Assembly (NCBI RefSeq): GCF_001898575.1
Contig: NZ_MKUD01000032.1
Coordinates: forward strand, 26,732 to 90,731
Origin: Spirosoma sp. 48-14
GTDB lineage: Bacteria > Bacteroidota > Bacteroidia > Cytophagales > Spirosomataceae
DNA: 64,000 bases
Reading direction: 5' to 3'
The notes beneath the pieces are model-generated. The model worked only from the letters and a program-made list of their open reading frames with translations, ran no database searches and was not told where the DNA came from. Below, piece by piece: positions 1-9,000 of this stretch (position 1 is the stretch's first letter; each line of letters opens with the position of its first letter). Position numbers and translations under genes: made by a program.

Positions 1-2617
1 TATTGGGCCGGGGTTTTAGCGTAATAATCAGGTCGTCAACAGGACGACAGGTGCCATCGGCTGATACCAGTATAGCATAGACGAACAGCCCCATGTTGGC
101 TCCTGTGAGGTTGTCGGGTAATGGTACGTTGCTGAATGTCAGTGTTTTGGTGCCCGTTGCGGTGCTGGACACGACCGACGTTGAGAAGACAGCCCCAGCG
201 GTGGTAGAGTAGGGGTCCGTTTCGGTTGTGAAGGCAACCAGTTTTATACCGTCGGCAGCAACGGCATTAGTCGATACGGTGAATGTCGCTGTACCATTAC
301 CGCAGTACTGAGTGTTGGCCGCTGGCGATGTAAAAGTAATTGTTGGGCATGTATATACACCCGCATCAAACGTATGGACGTTTTGACCATTCACGCCCAG
401 CGTAACATCGGTAACGGCCGTCGTAGACCCTACGGCACTAGGTGTAAAATCGCTGTCTATGGTATTATTCGTTCCTACATCTGAGGGCGAGAGGGAGAAG
501 CCCGTAAGGGCTGACTGAGTCTGAGCGATTCGCAACTGAACGGTAGATCCCGGTGTGAGGGCCGTTAAGCTATAAATAGCTGCGGCTGAGTTGGTACCTG
601 TCAAATCCGATGAGAAATAATACTCGCCATCGGTATTGGTAGTGGCCGTTGCAATCAGCGTATTGCTTTTGTAAAGTGTGACGGTTACGCCCGAAATACC
701 CGCTTCGTTCGGATCCTGAATGCCGTTGCGGTTGGCATCATTCCAGACCCGGTTGCCAATTTCAATGGGGGCTATGTTACAAAGGGCTTGAATATCGCCT
801 AAGCCAGTTGCTTTAGCAAAAAACGGTACATCGCCATTAAACACCTGAAAATTGCTTGTTTGCAGGCCAGTGGTATTACTGAGCTTGATAGTTCCCCCAG
901 TGTTAACAGCTAGTGGGTCCATAGCAATGGTTACGACTTCGCCTTTCCCTTTCACCAGCGCTAGCCCTCCCTGCGCTGTTTCGTAATGGGAAGATGCGTA
1001 TAATTCGCCACTATAAAATTCCAACGGGGTACCTGTAGTGGTATAATTCAGGGACTCAATGGTCCAGGTATTTCCCGATGGCGCTGCTCGCAGGATATCG
1101 CCCCCCGAGATATTTGTTTCCTGCAGGTTATTGGAAGAATTGCCCGTTGGTTGGTAGTTTGAGCTACCAATCTGGTGCGAAGTCCGGTCAATAAAACCTA
1201 AAATCATGCTACCATCGAGATCGAACTCAATATCTGAAAACAGAGGTGTTGGGTGCGAAATCCGATCTTGCGTAGTGTTGCCTACAACATGCACGGCACT
1301 AAAGGCTGATGAGGTGTAGGTGTTTACCCAAGGATACCAGTAACGCGAATGCTCAACCATATCGGTTTGCCCGTTATTGGCGTAGTAGGATTCATTCCAG
1401 GCAGATGTTCGTCGGTAGTTCAGGTTGGTTTGCAGTACTGGCGTGGTTGAAAAGGCATTAGTAGCCGCATCCATCACATATACATAAGCCATCAGATCGG
1501 CCCGGCTGTTCGAAGTCGATGCGTCGCAGGTAACCCCTACATAAACTTTTCCTGCCCGATAGGCTAATGCAAATGGATGATACGTGCCACCCGAACAGCC
1601 AGGATCAGGTACGCTAACGCTGGTTACCACGGTTTGCGAACTGATGTCAACTACATATACCTTCTTATCGTTCAGGTTGGTAACGTACAGGTACTGTTCA
1701 TCATCGGAGATATCCAGGTCGCCTAGCCCAATGGCACCAACCAGCGGAAACGCAGTTGGATCGGCATTAATGGCCGATGGTGCTCCTAGCCCCCGCGTAC
1801 TATTACTGGCAATGGTACCCGCGTTTGGAATGGTAATAAATACCGAAGCACCCGTCGTCGTCGAATTCGGATTCGATACATAGATCGCCCCAAGTCCCCC
1901 CGGCCCAACGGCCACGTGCCGCTTCAGAAAAGCTGCTGTATACACCAGCTTACGGGTCCGACTGTAGGCGATTCCCCATCCTGACCCAATCTGTGCTTTG
2001 GTCGACAGCGTTTTTTCATTGGTGGTAGTGGTACCCGAATCGTTATAATTCCAGCTGACCAGCGCATCGACGGGAGTAGTGGTGTTGGCATCACCATTCA
2101 CATAGCAGGCCGTCACCAGTTTAGGGTTATCCTGGCAGTAGTCATTCGGTAGGTTGACTGCAAAATTTATGTTGGTGGCCGTGTTACCAGCTGTAACAAA
2201 TTGAACAGAGGTACCATTACCTGCTGTTGCTGGCGAAAAAGGACCACTATAATTTCCGGTTGGGAAGCCGCTGAATTCGAGTCGAACGGGTGTTCCTGAT
2301 GGAATAGTAGCGGCTGCAAAACTGTACGATCCGGCAGTGGTGCTGACCACACTGGTGCTTGTATTGTTGTAATAAGCGGTTACAGTTATACCGCCTACCC
2401 CTGGCTCACCAGTATCTTTTACGCCATTACCTATGAAATCCCGGAAAACTGTACCCGACACCTGAGCACTTAGGCTATTACTAACAACCAGTAGGGCCAT
2501 CGACACGATCCAAAACCAGACTTTGGCTCCGGTCTGTCGTGACGTCTTATATGGTGAAAGGGGTGGTTGATTGTAGTGGGTAAATTTACTTATTCGTGGA
2601 GTACAAGTATCTGACAT
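1..2617 (-). CDS. Secreted SdrD B-like repeat protein (3' part beyond window)
   Basis: The reverse strand reads open from an ATG at 2617 to the window edge (872 codons), so the C-terminus is missing. A hydrophobic stretch at residues 33-48 followed by SLSAQ looks like a signal peptide after a long basic N-terminus. Residues 54 to about 135 form one SdrD/Cna-B-like unit (GTVFRDFIGNGVKDTGEPGV). A second lies near residues 620-720 (GNRVWNDANRNGIQDPNEAG). The Asp/Asn-rich turns fit calcium-binding collagen-adhesin-type folds. Between them is a region of about 450 residues with NLNDKKVYVVD-type strands that may form a beta-propeller. Such proteins are usually cell-surface or type IX-secreted adhesins. 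The sorting domain would be in the missing part, so the export route is inferred. Confidence 0.85.
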   Translation of the reverse strand, partial: MSDTCTPRISKFTHYNQPPLSPYKTSRQTGAKVWFWIVSMALLVVSNSLSAQVSGTVFRDFIGNGVKDTGEPGVGGITVTAYYNNTSTSVVSTTAGSYSFAAATIPSGTPVRLEFSGFPTGNYSGPFSPATAGNGTSVQFVTAGNTATNINFAVNLPNDYCQDNPKLVTACYVNGDANTTTPVDALVSWNYNDSGTTTTNEKTLSTKAQIGSGWGIAYSRTRKLVYTAAFLKRHVAVGPGGLGAIYVSNPNSTTTGASVFITIPNAGTIASNSTRGLGAPSAINADPTAFPLVGAIGLGDLDISDDEQYLYVTNLNDKKVYVVDISSQTVVTSVSVPDPGCSGGTYHPFALAYRAGKVYVGVTCDASTSNSRADLMAYVYVMDAATNAFSTTPVLQTNLNYRRTSAWNESYYANNGQTDMVEHSRYWYPWVNTYTSSAFSAVHVVGNTTQDRISHPTPLFSDIEFDLDGSMILGFIDRTSHQIGSSNYQPTGNSSNNLQETNISGGDILRAAPSGNTWTIESLNYTTTGTPLEFYSGELYASSHYETAQGGLALVKGKGEVVTIAMDPLAVNTGGTIKLSNTTGLQTSNFQVFNGDVPFFAKATGLGDIQALCNIAPIEIGNRVWNDANRNGIQDPNEAGISGVTVTLYKSNTLIATATTNTDGEYYFSSDLTGTNSAAAIYSLTALTPGSTVQLRIAQTQSALTGFSLSPSDVGTNNTIDSDFTPSAVGSTTAVTDVTLGVNGQNVHTFDAGVYTCPTITFTSPAANTQYCGNGTATFTVSTNAVAADGIKLVAFTTETDPYSTTAGAVFSTSVVSSTATGTKTLTFSNVPLPDNLTGANMGLFVYAILVSADGTCRPVDDLIITLKPRPN

Positions 2618-3618
2618 ATGCCAAAATGGTGGTTGGTTGTTCACGCAAAAAAGAAGAGGTGTATTTTAGGTAGCTTTAAGTTCAATACAAATCAAAAAAG
2701 ATTGATATGTTTACTAAATTGTTTATTTGTTGGATTATTGATCTACCAATTAGTTTCCTAATTCGTTAAACTAGTTTCATAAAAAGCGCACTGCAAATCA
2801 TATGCCAACGTCTTTCATCTGAGTGATTTTACGAAAAAAGCGTGACTACTCTGTCTGGATAGTTTTATGCCAGTCGGTTTATCGATCAGGAGTTACTTCT
2901 TTATGTACGTGGAGATTTTACGGCTACAGATAACTTGAGACTGTTGCTAATTAACCAAAAGGTAAGAATCAAGTAGCTGGTAGTGAATTGGTTGGCTGGT
3001 GGGCGGGATACGTGCACGCGCACCTTTACGAATGAAATACAAACGGATGCCCAGCACACTAGCCGACGATTGAGAATCTTAAATACGTAAGTTTGCTCTT
3101 TGCTATAAGTTTTACCGCCTACGATTGTATCTAGTCGTTGACTGGGCAATCACAGCAGCTGGTCAGGACCGACGGAAAAGATTGGCATCCTTTGTGCTAA
3201 ACGCCAGGAAAATAAGTTTACTCGCCTATGTATGGTTTACACTATAACTCAGGTACGTTATAGGAGCAGTGTAAGGTAGGTCAGTGTTGTAAAGCCGTAA
3301 CAAAACCATGGCAGTTTGTATGGTGTTACTTAGTTGGGCTTTGTGTTTTTTTATTACGGCACATATATTGCTCCACCGTGCCATCTTGGTGTAAAGTACT
3401 GCCTGTACTCAAGAAAGAGGAGTCTGGTTTGGCCGGATGGCTACCACTGCCCTTCCCCCTTTGATAAGCTAGTTTTTGGGCGATTTAAGCCGTTTTTTGA
3501 GGGTTCCTAACGCTTGGGAGAAGGGCAACTGATTGCCTGTCAATTAATGATAACGCCTTGCTTGACAGGCCAATGGTAAAGGTTGATTAGGCGCTGGTAG
3601 CTAACGCTCTAATCCCGC
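2618..3618. other. 1-kb gene-free region
   Basis: I see no convincing coding sequence here. The longest reading frame is an 82-codon minus frame with no recognisable protein character. The stretch separates the starts and ends of two leftward genes, so it probably holds the promoter of the SdrD-like gene near 2620-2800, where the sequence is AT-rich. One inverted repeat lies near its right end. It may contain a decayed gene or an RNA, but nothing specific can be supported. Confidence 0.5.
3535..3570. repeat. Inverted repeat downstream of fmt
   Basis: GCCTGTCAA and TTGACAGGC form a perfect 9-bp stem around an 18-nt loop. It lies about 50 bp past the stop codon of the leftward fmt gene. There is no strong T-run, so it may be a weak terminator or a processing hairpin. 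Confidence 0.4.
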
Positions 3619-4542
3619 TCACAACTTATTACCGCGCAAAAACTCCTCGGCGGTCATGCGTCGTTTGCCTTCGGCCTGGAGCGAGTCAATTTGTAGCCAG
3701 CCATCGGCTGCTCGTACCAGAATCGTTTTTTTGTTGTCGGAATACGCCTGTCCAGGGTCAGCGGCAAAGGGGGATTCATTGGCTACCGAAACCTCATAGA
3801 GTTTAAACACTTTACCGTTGATCAGCGTCCACGCTGCTGGATAGGGTGATAAACCCCGTACGAAATTTCGAATCGAGTGAACCGATTGATTCCAGTTGAT
3901 TTCGGTGGTTTCTCGACTGAGTTTAGGAGCCGGTTTCAGGTCGTCGGTTGCGGGTTGAGAAATACGTGGGTAGTCTCCGGCTTCAATGGCTTTCACCGTT
4001 TTTACGACCAGATTAGCCCCTCGTTCCATCAGTCGGTCATGCAAGGTTCCGGCCGTATCGCTGGGGTAGATGGGTTCGTGGTCCTGAAAAATCATTTGCC
4101 CGGTATCGATTTCCTTTTCGATGAAGAAAGTCGTAACCCCCGTTTCAGTTTCTCCATTGATAACGGCCCAGTTGATGGGGGCCGCTCCCCGGTATTGCGG
4201 CAACAATGATCCGTGCAGGTTGAACGTTCCTATGGTAGGCATTGCCCAAACCACTTCGGGAAGCATCCGAAAGGCGACTACCACCTGCAAATCGGCCTGG
4301 TAGCTGGCGAGTTGTTCGAGAAAGGCGGGGTCGCGGAGTTTTTCGGGTTGTAGAACCGGTAAATTGGCAGCTTCAGCGGCTTTCTTAACTGGAGAGGAGG
4401 CCAGTTGCAAACCCCGACCCGATGGGCGGTCGGGAGCCGTCACAACGGCAACAATCTGGTAACCCGCTCCGAGCAGTCGTTGTAAGCTGGCAACGGCAAA
4501 ATCGGGTGTACCCATGAATATAATGCGAAGGGGTGTTGGCAT
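3619..4542 (-). CDS. fmt: Methionyl-tRNA formyltransferase
   Basis: The enzyme transfers a formyl group from 10-formyl-tetrahydrofolate to initiator Met-tRNA in the cytoplasm, preparing it for translation initiation. The protein has the N-terminal Rossmann-like start RIIFMGTPDFA, the PDRPSGRG segment, and the folate-site motif HGSLLPQYRGAAPINWA with its catalytic His. A C-terminal OB-like tRNA-binding part follows. I chose the ATG at 4542 (MPTPLRIIF, 307 aa) because it places the first strand right at the N-terminus, as in the family. An upstream in-frame ATG at 4566 would add eight residues read from an intergenic repeat. No def gene is adjacent, and the gene appears monocistronic. Confidence 0.95.
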   Translation of the reverse strand: MPTPLRIIFMGTPDFAVASLQRLLGAGYQIVAVVTAPDRPSGRGLQLASSPVKKAAEAANLPVLQPEKLRDPAFLEQLASYQADLQVVVAFRMLPEVVWAMPTIGTFNLHGSLLPQYRGAAPINWAVINGETETGVTTFFIEKEIDTGQMIFQDHEPIYPSDTAGTLHDRLMERGANLVVKTVKAIEAGDYPRISQPATDDLKPAPKLSRETTEINWNQSVHSIRNFVRGLSPYPAAWTLINGKVFKLYEVSVANESPFAADPGQAYSDNKKTILVRAADGWLQIDSLQAEGKRRMTAEEFLRGNKL

Positions 4543-4577
4543 GAATCGATTTAGATAAATGAACAATGTATAATGTA

Positions 4578-4646
4578 CAATGAATAATGGGTTTTAGTTG
4601 ATAATCAGTCTGTGGATTGTCATTTTACATTATCCATTATTCATTG
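4578..4646. repeat. AATGGATAATG-type palindrome
   Basis: CAATGAATAATGG (4578-4590) is exactly inverted at 4634-4646. Both arms are built from the same AAT(G/A)ATAATG units seen in the palindromes at 26981-27061 and 61698-61950. It lies just upstream of fmt. Confidence 0.7.
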
Positions 4647-4659
4647 CCTACAGTATATG

Positions 4660-4690
4660 TTGATATAGCGCAGAACTCTTTCTATTTTTG
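4660..4690 (+). promoter_or_regulatory. Bacteroidota-type promoter for the 4691-4880 transcript
   Basis: TTG at 4660-4662 and TATTTTTG at 4683-4690 are separated by 20 nt. This matches the phylum consensus TTG / TAnnTTTG. The predicted start is near 4696, over 230 bp before greA, with a terminator in between. Confidence 0.5.
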
Positions 4691-4880
4691 TCTCATCAAT
4701 GCGCTGCTCCAACCGCATGACAGTAGAACATGATTAGCCGCTTACTGGCACAGCCTATGCGACGAACCATTTTTTATATTCCTGAATCGCTTGCTTCGGG
4801 TATCCGACGGCGACTCTGACGCGTCTGCAAAGAAAACCAATTTGGTTGCAGAACGGTCGGTGTACCGTTCTTTTTGTTTT
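4691..4880 (+). ncRNA. Candidate small RNA of about 185 nt
   Basis: This segment has its own promoter-like sequence at one end and a strong intrinsic terminator at the other, with no plausible reading frame between. Internal stems can be seen: CGCAT with ATGCG around 4713-4765, TCGG/CCGA near 4797-4807, and AACCAA/TTGGTT just before the terminator. The length is in the range of 6S RNA, but I could not fit the 6S central-bubble structure, so the family is left open. It could instead be a terminated greA leader. Confidence 0.35.
4850..4880 (+). terminator. Intrinsic terminator before greA
   Basis: AGAACGGT (4850-4857) pairs perfectly with ACCGTTCT (4864-4871) around a 6-nt loop, followed by TTTTGTTTT. 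Confidence 0.7.
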
Positions 4881-4928
4881 AAGGAGCAGGCTAAACCAAT
4901 GTGAATAACGAGTAAGTATTAATGGATT

Positions 4929-5402
4929 ATGGGAAAAATTTCATACTACACCGAGGAAGGACTCAACCGGCTCAAGGCGGAATTAAATGAGTTGAAAACC
5001 AAAGGCCGGGCTGCTATTGCCCGTCAGATTGCCGAAGCCCGTGATAAAGGCGATCTTAGCGAAAACGCTGAGTATGATGCCGCTAAGGACGCGCAGGGTC
5101 TTCACGAACTGAAAATATCGAAGCTGGAAGAAGTGCTTTCCAATGCGCGTGTTCTGGACGAGTCGACCATCGATACATCGCTGGTTTCGGTACTGTCGAA
5201 GGTGAAAATAAAGAACAAGAAAAACGGCGCTGTGGTAACCTACACGCTGGTATCGGAAGAAGAAGCCGATTTGAAAGCGGGACGTATCTCGGTGAGTTCT
5301 CCGATTGGAAAAGGACTGCTGGGCAAGCGGGTCGGGGATGTTGCCGAAATCAAGGTGCCTGCCGGTATTATGGAGTTTGAAGTAATTGAGATTGGACGAT
5401 AA
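4929..5402 (+). CDS. greA: Transcription elongation factor GreA
   Basis: GreA enters the secondary channel of backtracked RNA polymerase and stimulates cleavage of the nascent transcript. The 157-residue length is typical. The N-terminal coiled coil (residues 1-75) carries the signature GDLSENAEYDAAKDAQ, with the acidic tip residues needed for cleavage. The C-terminal FKBP-like domain ends with the usual SPIGKGLLGKRVGD segment. The stop codon is followed at once by a 36-bp perfect palindrome and then by the HIT gene in the same direction. Confidence 0.97.
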   Translation: MGKISYYTEEGLNRLKAELNELKTKGRAAIARQIAEARDKGDLSENAEYDAAKDAQGLHELKISKLEEVLSNARVLDESTIDTSLVSVLSKVKIKNKKNGAVVTYTLVSEEEADLKAGRISVSSPIGKGLLGKRVGDVAEIKVPAGIMEFEVIEIGR

Positions 5403-5410
5403 AAAGTAGC

Positions 5411-5495
5411 TAGTAGTTAGGAGCGAGGAGTGAGAATGGCTGACGCCAGAGTAATAAATGCGTCAGCCATTCTCACTCCTCGCTCCTAACTACTA
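5411..5495. repeat. 36-bp perfect palindrome with TGACGC apex
   Basis: Arms 5411-5446 and 5460-5495 are perfectly inverted over 36 bp around a 13-nt loop. The apical part of the left arm contains GAATGGCTGACGCCA, shared with the palindromes near 42851 and 56981. It fills the gap between greA and the HIT gene and ends 16 bp before the HIT start codon. It could act as terminator, RNA stabiliser or translation block. Confidence 0.85.
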
Positions 5496-5511
5496 ATGAC
5501 TAGAAGAAACT

Positions 5512-5901
5512 ATGGCTTCTATCTTCTCCCGAATTGTGGCTGGTGAAATTCCGGCGCATAAAATTGCTGAAACCGACGAGTATCTGGCTTTTCTGGATGT
5601 GATGCCTACGGCTATGGGGCATACGCTCGTGATTCCGAAAAAAGAAGTGGATTATCTGTTCGACCTGGACGATGCGTTGTATATGGGACTGATGGCTTTT
5701 GCCAAAAAAATTGCCCCAGCTATCGAGAAAGCGATTCCGTGTAAGCGCATTGGTGTAGCTGTGGTTGGTCTGGAAGTGCCACACGCTCACGTCCATTTGA
5801 TTCCGCTCAACTCGATGGCCGACATGAATTTTCACAATAAACTGAAGCCGACTCAGGAAGAGCTGGCCGCTACAGCTGAGAAAATTCGGGCATTTCTGTA
5901 A
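5512..5901 (+). CDS. HIT family nucleotide hydrolase
   Basis: A 129-residue protein with the histidine triad HAHVHL at residues 91-96, the nucleophile region that defines HIT enzymes. The start SIFSRIVAGEIPAHKI and the segment GHTLVIPKKEVDYLFDL are typical of the HINT/Hit branch, cytoplasmic hydrolases of nucleoside phosphoramidates and dinucleoside polyphosphates. The exact substrate cannot be read from sequence. The gene follows greA in the same direction, but a long hairpin lies directly upstream of its start. A terminator follows it. Confidence 0.93.
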   Translation: MASIFSRIVAGEIPAHKIAETDEYLAFLDVMPTAMGHTLVIPKKEVDYLFDLDDALYMGLMAFAKKIAPAIEKAIPCKRIGVAVVGLEVPHAHVHLIPLNSMADMNFHNKLKPTQEELAATAEKIRAFL

Positions 5902-5922
5902 GCTATTTGTTTCTCGTGTAAG

Positions 5923-5960
5923 ATACGGTACCAACTAATACCTGGTGCCGTATTTTTTTT
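5923..5960 (+). terminator. Intrinsic terminator after HIT gene
   Basis: ATACGGTACCA (5923-5933) pairs with TGGTGCCGTAT (5943-5953) with one G-U pair, followed by a run of eight T. Confidence 0.8.
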
Positions 5961-6047
5961 GTCTCAGACTAACTCTTTTAGTAAGTAATAATGACGTTTT
6001 TGTTTAATTATCGTCAAAGCACAGAGTAGTTTACTTATTGTGCTTTA

Positions 6048-9000
6048 ATGAAAAATATATACATTATTGTCTTTACGGGTCTGCTAATTTGCTTAACTAC
6101 ATTTGCTACTGCACAAACACCTCTCACTTGCGGAGTTGACGACCGAAATCTCCCTGATAGTACCATTCGGCTGATGGGGCAATTGCCTCGCCTGATGGCA
6201 GCACAAAACGCGCGTAAAGCGGCTGGTGAACGGAATATATGCCGAATTGCCGTAGAAATTGATTCTGACACGTATCTGGAATTTGAGAAAGATACCAACC
6301 GGATACGCAGCTATTTTCTGGAACGGATTGAGCAGGCATCGAAGATTTTCGAGCGTGAAATCAATACCCAGTTGGTCGTTGTCTATTTCCACATCTGGAA
6401 AGATACCGAGCCTGACCCCTATCGGGGTGAACTGGATATGTTCAGGCTATCTACAATTTTTTCGAATAAATGGGCGACTCAGTTCAATCAGATTCCCTAC
6501 GATAAGCGGGTGTATTTCCCAACCAAATCCGTAACGGGAGCAGGTGGTTTGGGTGGTGGTAATCAGGCTATATCGGCTAATGGAACTGATCTTTCGACAC
6601 TTTCTCATGAATTGGGCCATTGTTTTGGTTCACCCCATACGCACAACTGTTCGTGGCCCGGTGGCCCTATCGATTATTGCTCAACTGCTGAAGGTGATTG
6701 TTATAAGGGGGCTCTGCAAACGATCCAGGGTACCATCATGAGCTATTGTCAGGTGGTAAATAATGCACTCAACATAACGTTTCACCCCCTTTGTCAGGCG
6801 TTAATGACTGATTACGCAGTGAAGAGCCTGCCTAAACTGTCGGCCGCTAACCAGGCACCCGTGTTGCCCGCCCAATTGGCGTTGTCGGGTATACCGTTTA
6901 TGTACTGGAATGGCCAGGCGATGGCCGAACGGTACGATGTGGAAGTAGCCAGTGATGCTGATTTCGCGCAAAAAATCATCAGCGACACCACTCAGGTGAA
7001 TGGTTATGCCATGAGCAAACTGGCAGTGGGGCAAACATACTATGTTCGGGTTCGATCTGTAAACAGATTAGGTACTTCAGCCTGGTCAACTAGTTGTCAA
7101 TTGCAGCGTGTAGTGGTTGGAGTTGCTGCCCCTATTCTGCTGGTACCAACGCAGGATCAGCGGTTAATCCCTTACAATAACGGTATTTGCCAGATGGCGG
7201 TACAACCTGTGGAAGGTGCTACGGGTTACGAGATGCAGTTTACACAGTCAACGGACCCGCTCTTTAAATACTCATCGGCTATTTCAACATCAACGGCCTC
7301 CTTTACGGTCAGTTTGAACCGTATAGGAACAGTTTTATGGAGAACCAGAGCGATTGTGGGTAATACAAAAGGCCCCTGGTCGGCAACAGGTCGGTTTGTG
7401 GTAAACCCAGCATCTTATTATATCAATCTGCCTTTTAATACAAACGAATCTGCACCCCTAACCTTCCCCTATGTTTTTACCAAATCCCACGACCGCACGG
7501 AGATTCAGATGACGCTGGCAACTGATACGACATTTGCCAAACCGATATCAGTCCGAACGACTACCCATACCATGAGCTATTATTATGCGCTTGGAATGGC
7601 CGAAAATTTACAGCCCAACACGCAGTATTATATTAAGGTAGAAGAATGGAATACGCAAATACTGGATTACCCAACAGGGCTTCTTACAAGGACGGTTATA
7701 CCGTTCAAAACAGGTAGCGCCAAAATGCCGGATGGCTGGTCGTTTATAAACAACATACATAATCCAGACTGGCCAGTGGGCAATAATATGAGGTCGCTGG
7801 TACTGTCGCCAACGGCCGCCTGGATCAGTACAGTCAATGGTATTACTCGAATTAGCCTGGATAGCTTAACAGTACGCTCCTATACACCTAAAAACACCAA
7901 TGGCAAAATCGGTAATGTGGGGGCCATCTTGACGACTGAAGATCAGGGCAATGTTTGGCTGGTAAATCGAAAATCAGTTAACGTTTTTAAGAACTCCTTT
8001 GCGGTGCCGTACTATCAGTTAGGGAAAATTGCCGAACAAACCGTCGACCTGACTGAAGCAGTGGTATATAACACGAACGCTAATTATTCATCGATTAGCC
8101 TTTCACCTAAGTTATTTCATAGCTACAATGCTATTTACGAGCAGAAAGCCGATACACTGGCGAAGTTCTATACCGCTCCCGAAAATCGGGGTATAAATCA
8201 GACGGTGGCCAGGGCGGGCATAGTTTGGATACTACAATATAACGGTAGCAGCGCTACTGCGCCATATGAGTTGGTACGATTGAACACCCTAACCCGCACC
8301 ACTCAGGTATTTAATGCTGATAATACACCACAACTGAGAAAGTACCTCAATCGCATAGTTATCGATGGATTAGGTAATCTGTGGGTGTCGCAGTCAGATT
8401 TGACCTTCTCATTTCCACCACTGGCCCGATATGATGGGCAAACATGGACGACATTCAGCCAAAATAGCACAATGCCTATCTCGTATGTCAATAATATGGC
8501 CAGCGATCCATTGGGAAATTTATATGTAATCGATAACGCGTCTCCTCGTAGAATCTTTAAATATGATGGACTTAGCTGGAAGAAAATAACGACTATGCCG
8601 CTAAATGACATAGGTACCATGAGCGCTGATATCAATGGTAATCTGTGGTTTAGCGGCAGTGCCTATCAGGTAATACGGTACAGCGCCTGCGCAAATGTGG
8701 CTACACCAACCCTGACAGTCTCTAAGCAGACCATTGAAATTGGCGAGAGTGCTACACTTCAGGCGGCTGGCTGCTCCGACGTGATCTGGTCATGGGCCAG
8801 CGAAACCGAAACGGTCACGAACCGTCTGGTTCGGGGAAATAATCAACTGCTCGTAAAACCCGAAGTCAACACCACTTATCGGGCGCGGTGCTATACTGGA
8901 AGTTGTGCCGGAGCCGATACGACACTGTCAGTGACCGTCTTACCCAAACTTTCCTTAATGCAAACTGGCAAAACGGTTTATTGCCCCGGCGATTCACTGA

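Noticed and set aside
2901-3149. 82-codon minus frame in the gene-free region
   Set aside because: Composition is not protein-like and there is no recognisable motif.
4567-4928. 6S RNA assignment for the fmt-greA transcript
   Set aside because: Length fits, but I could not pair the two ends or form the open central bubble, so only a generic RNA candidate is listed.
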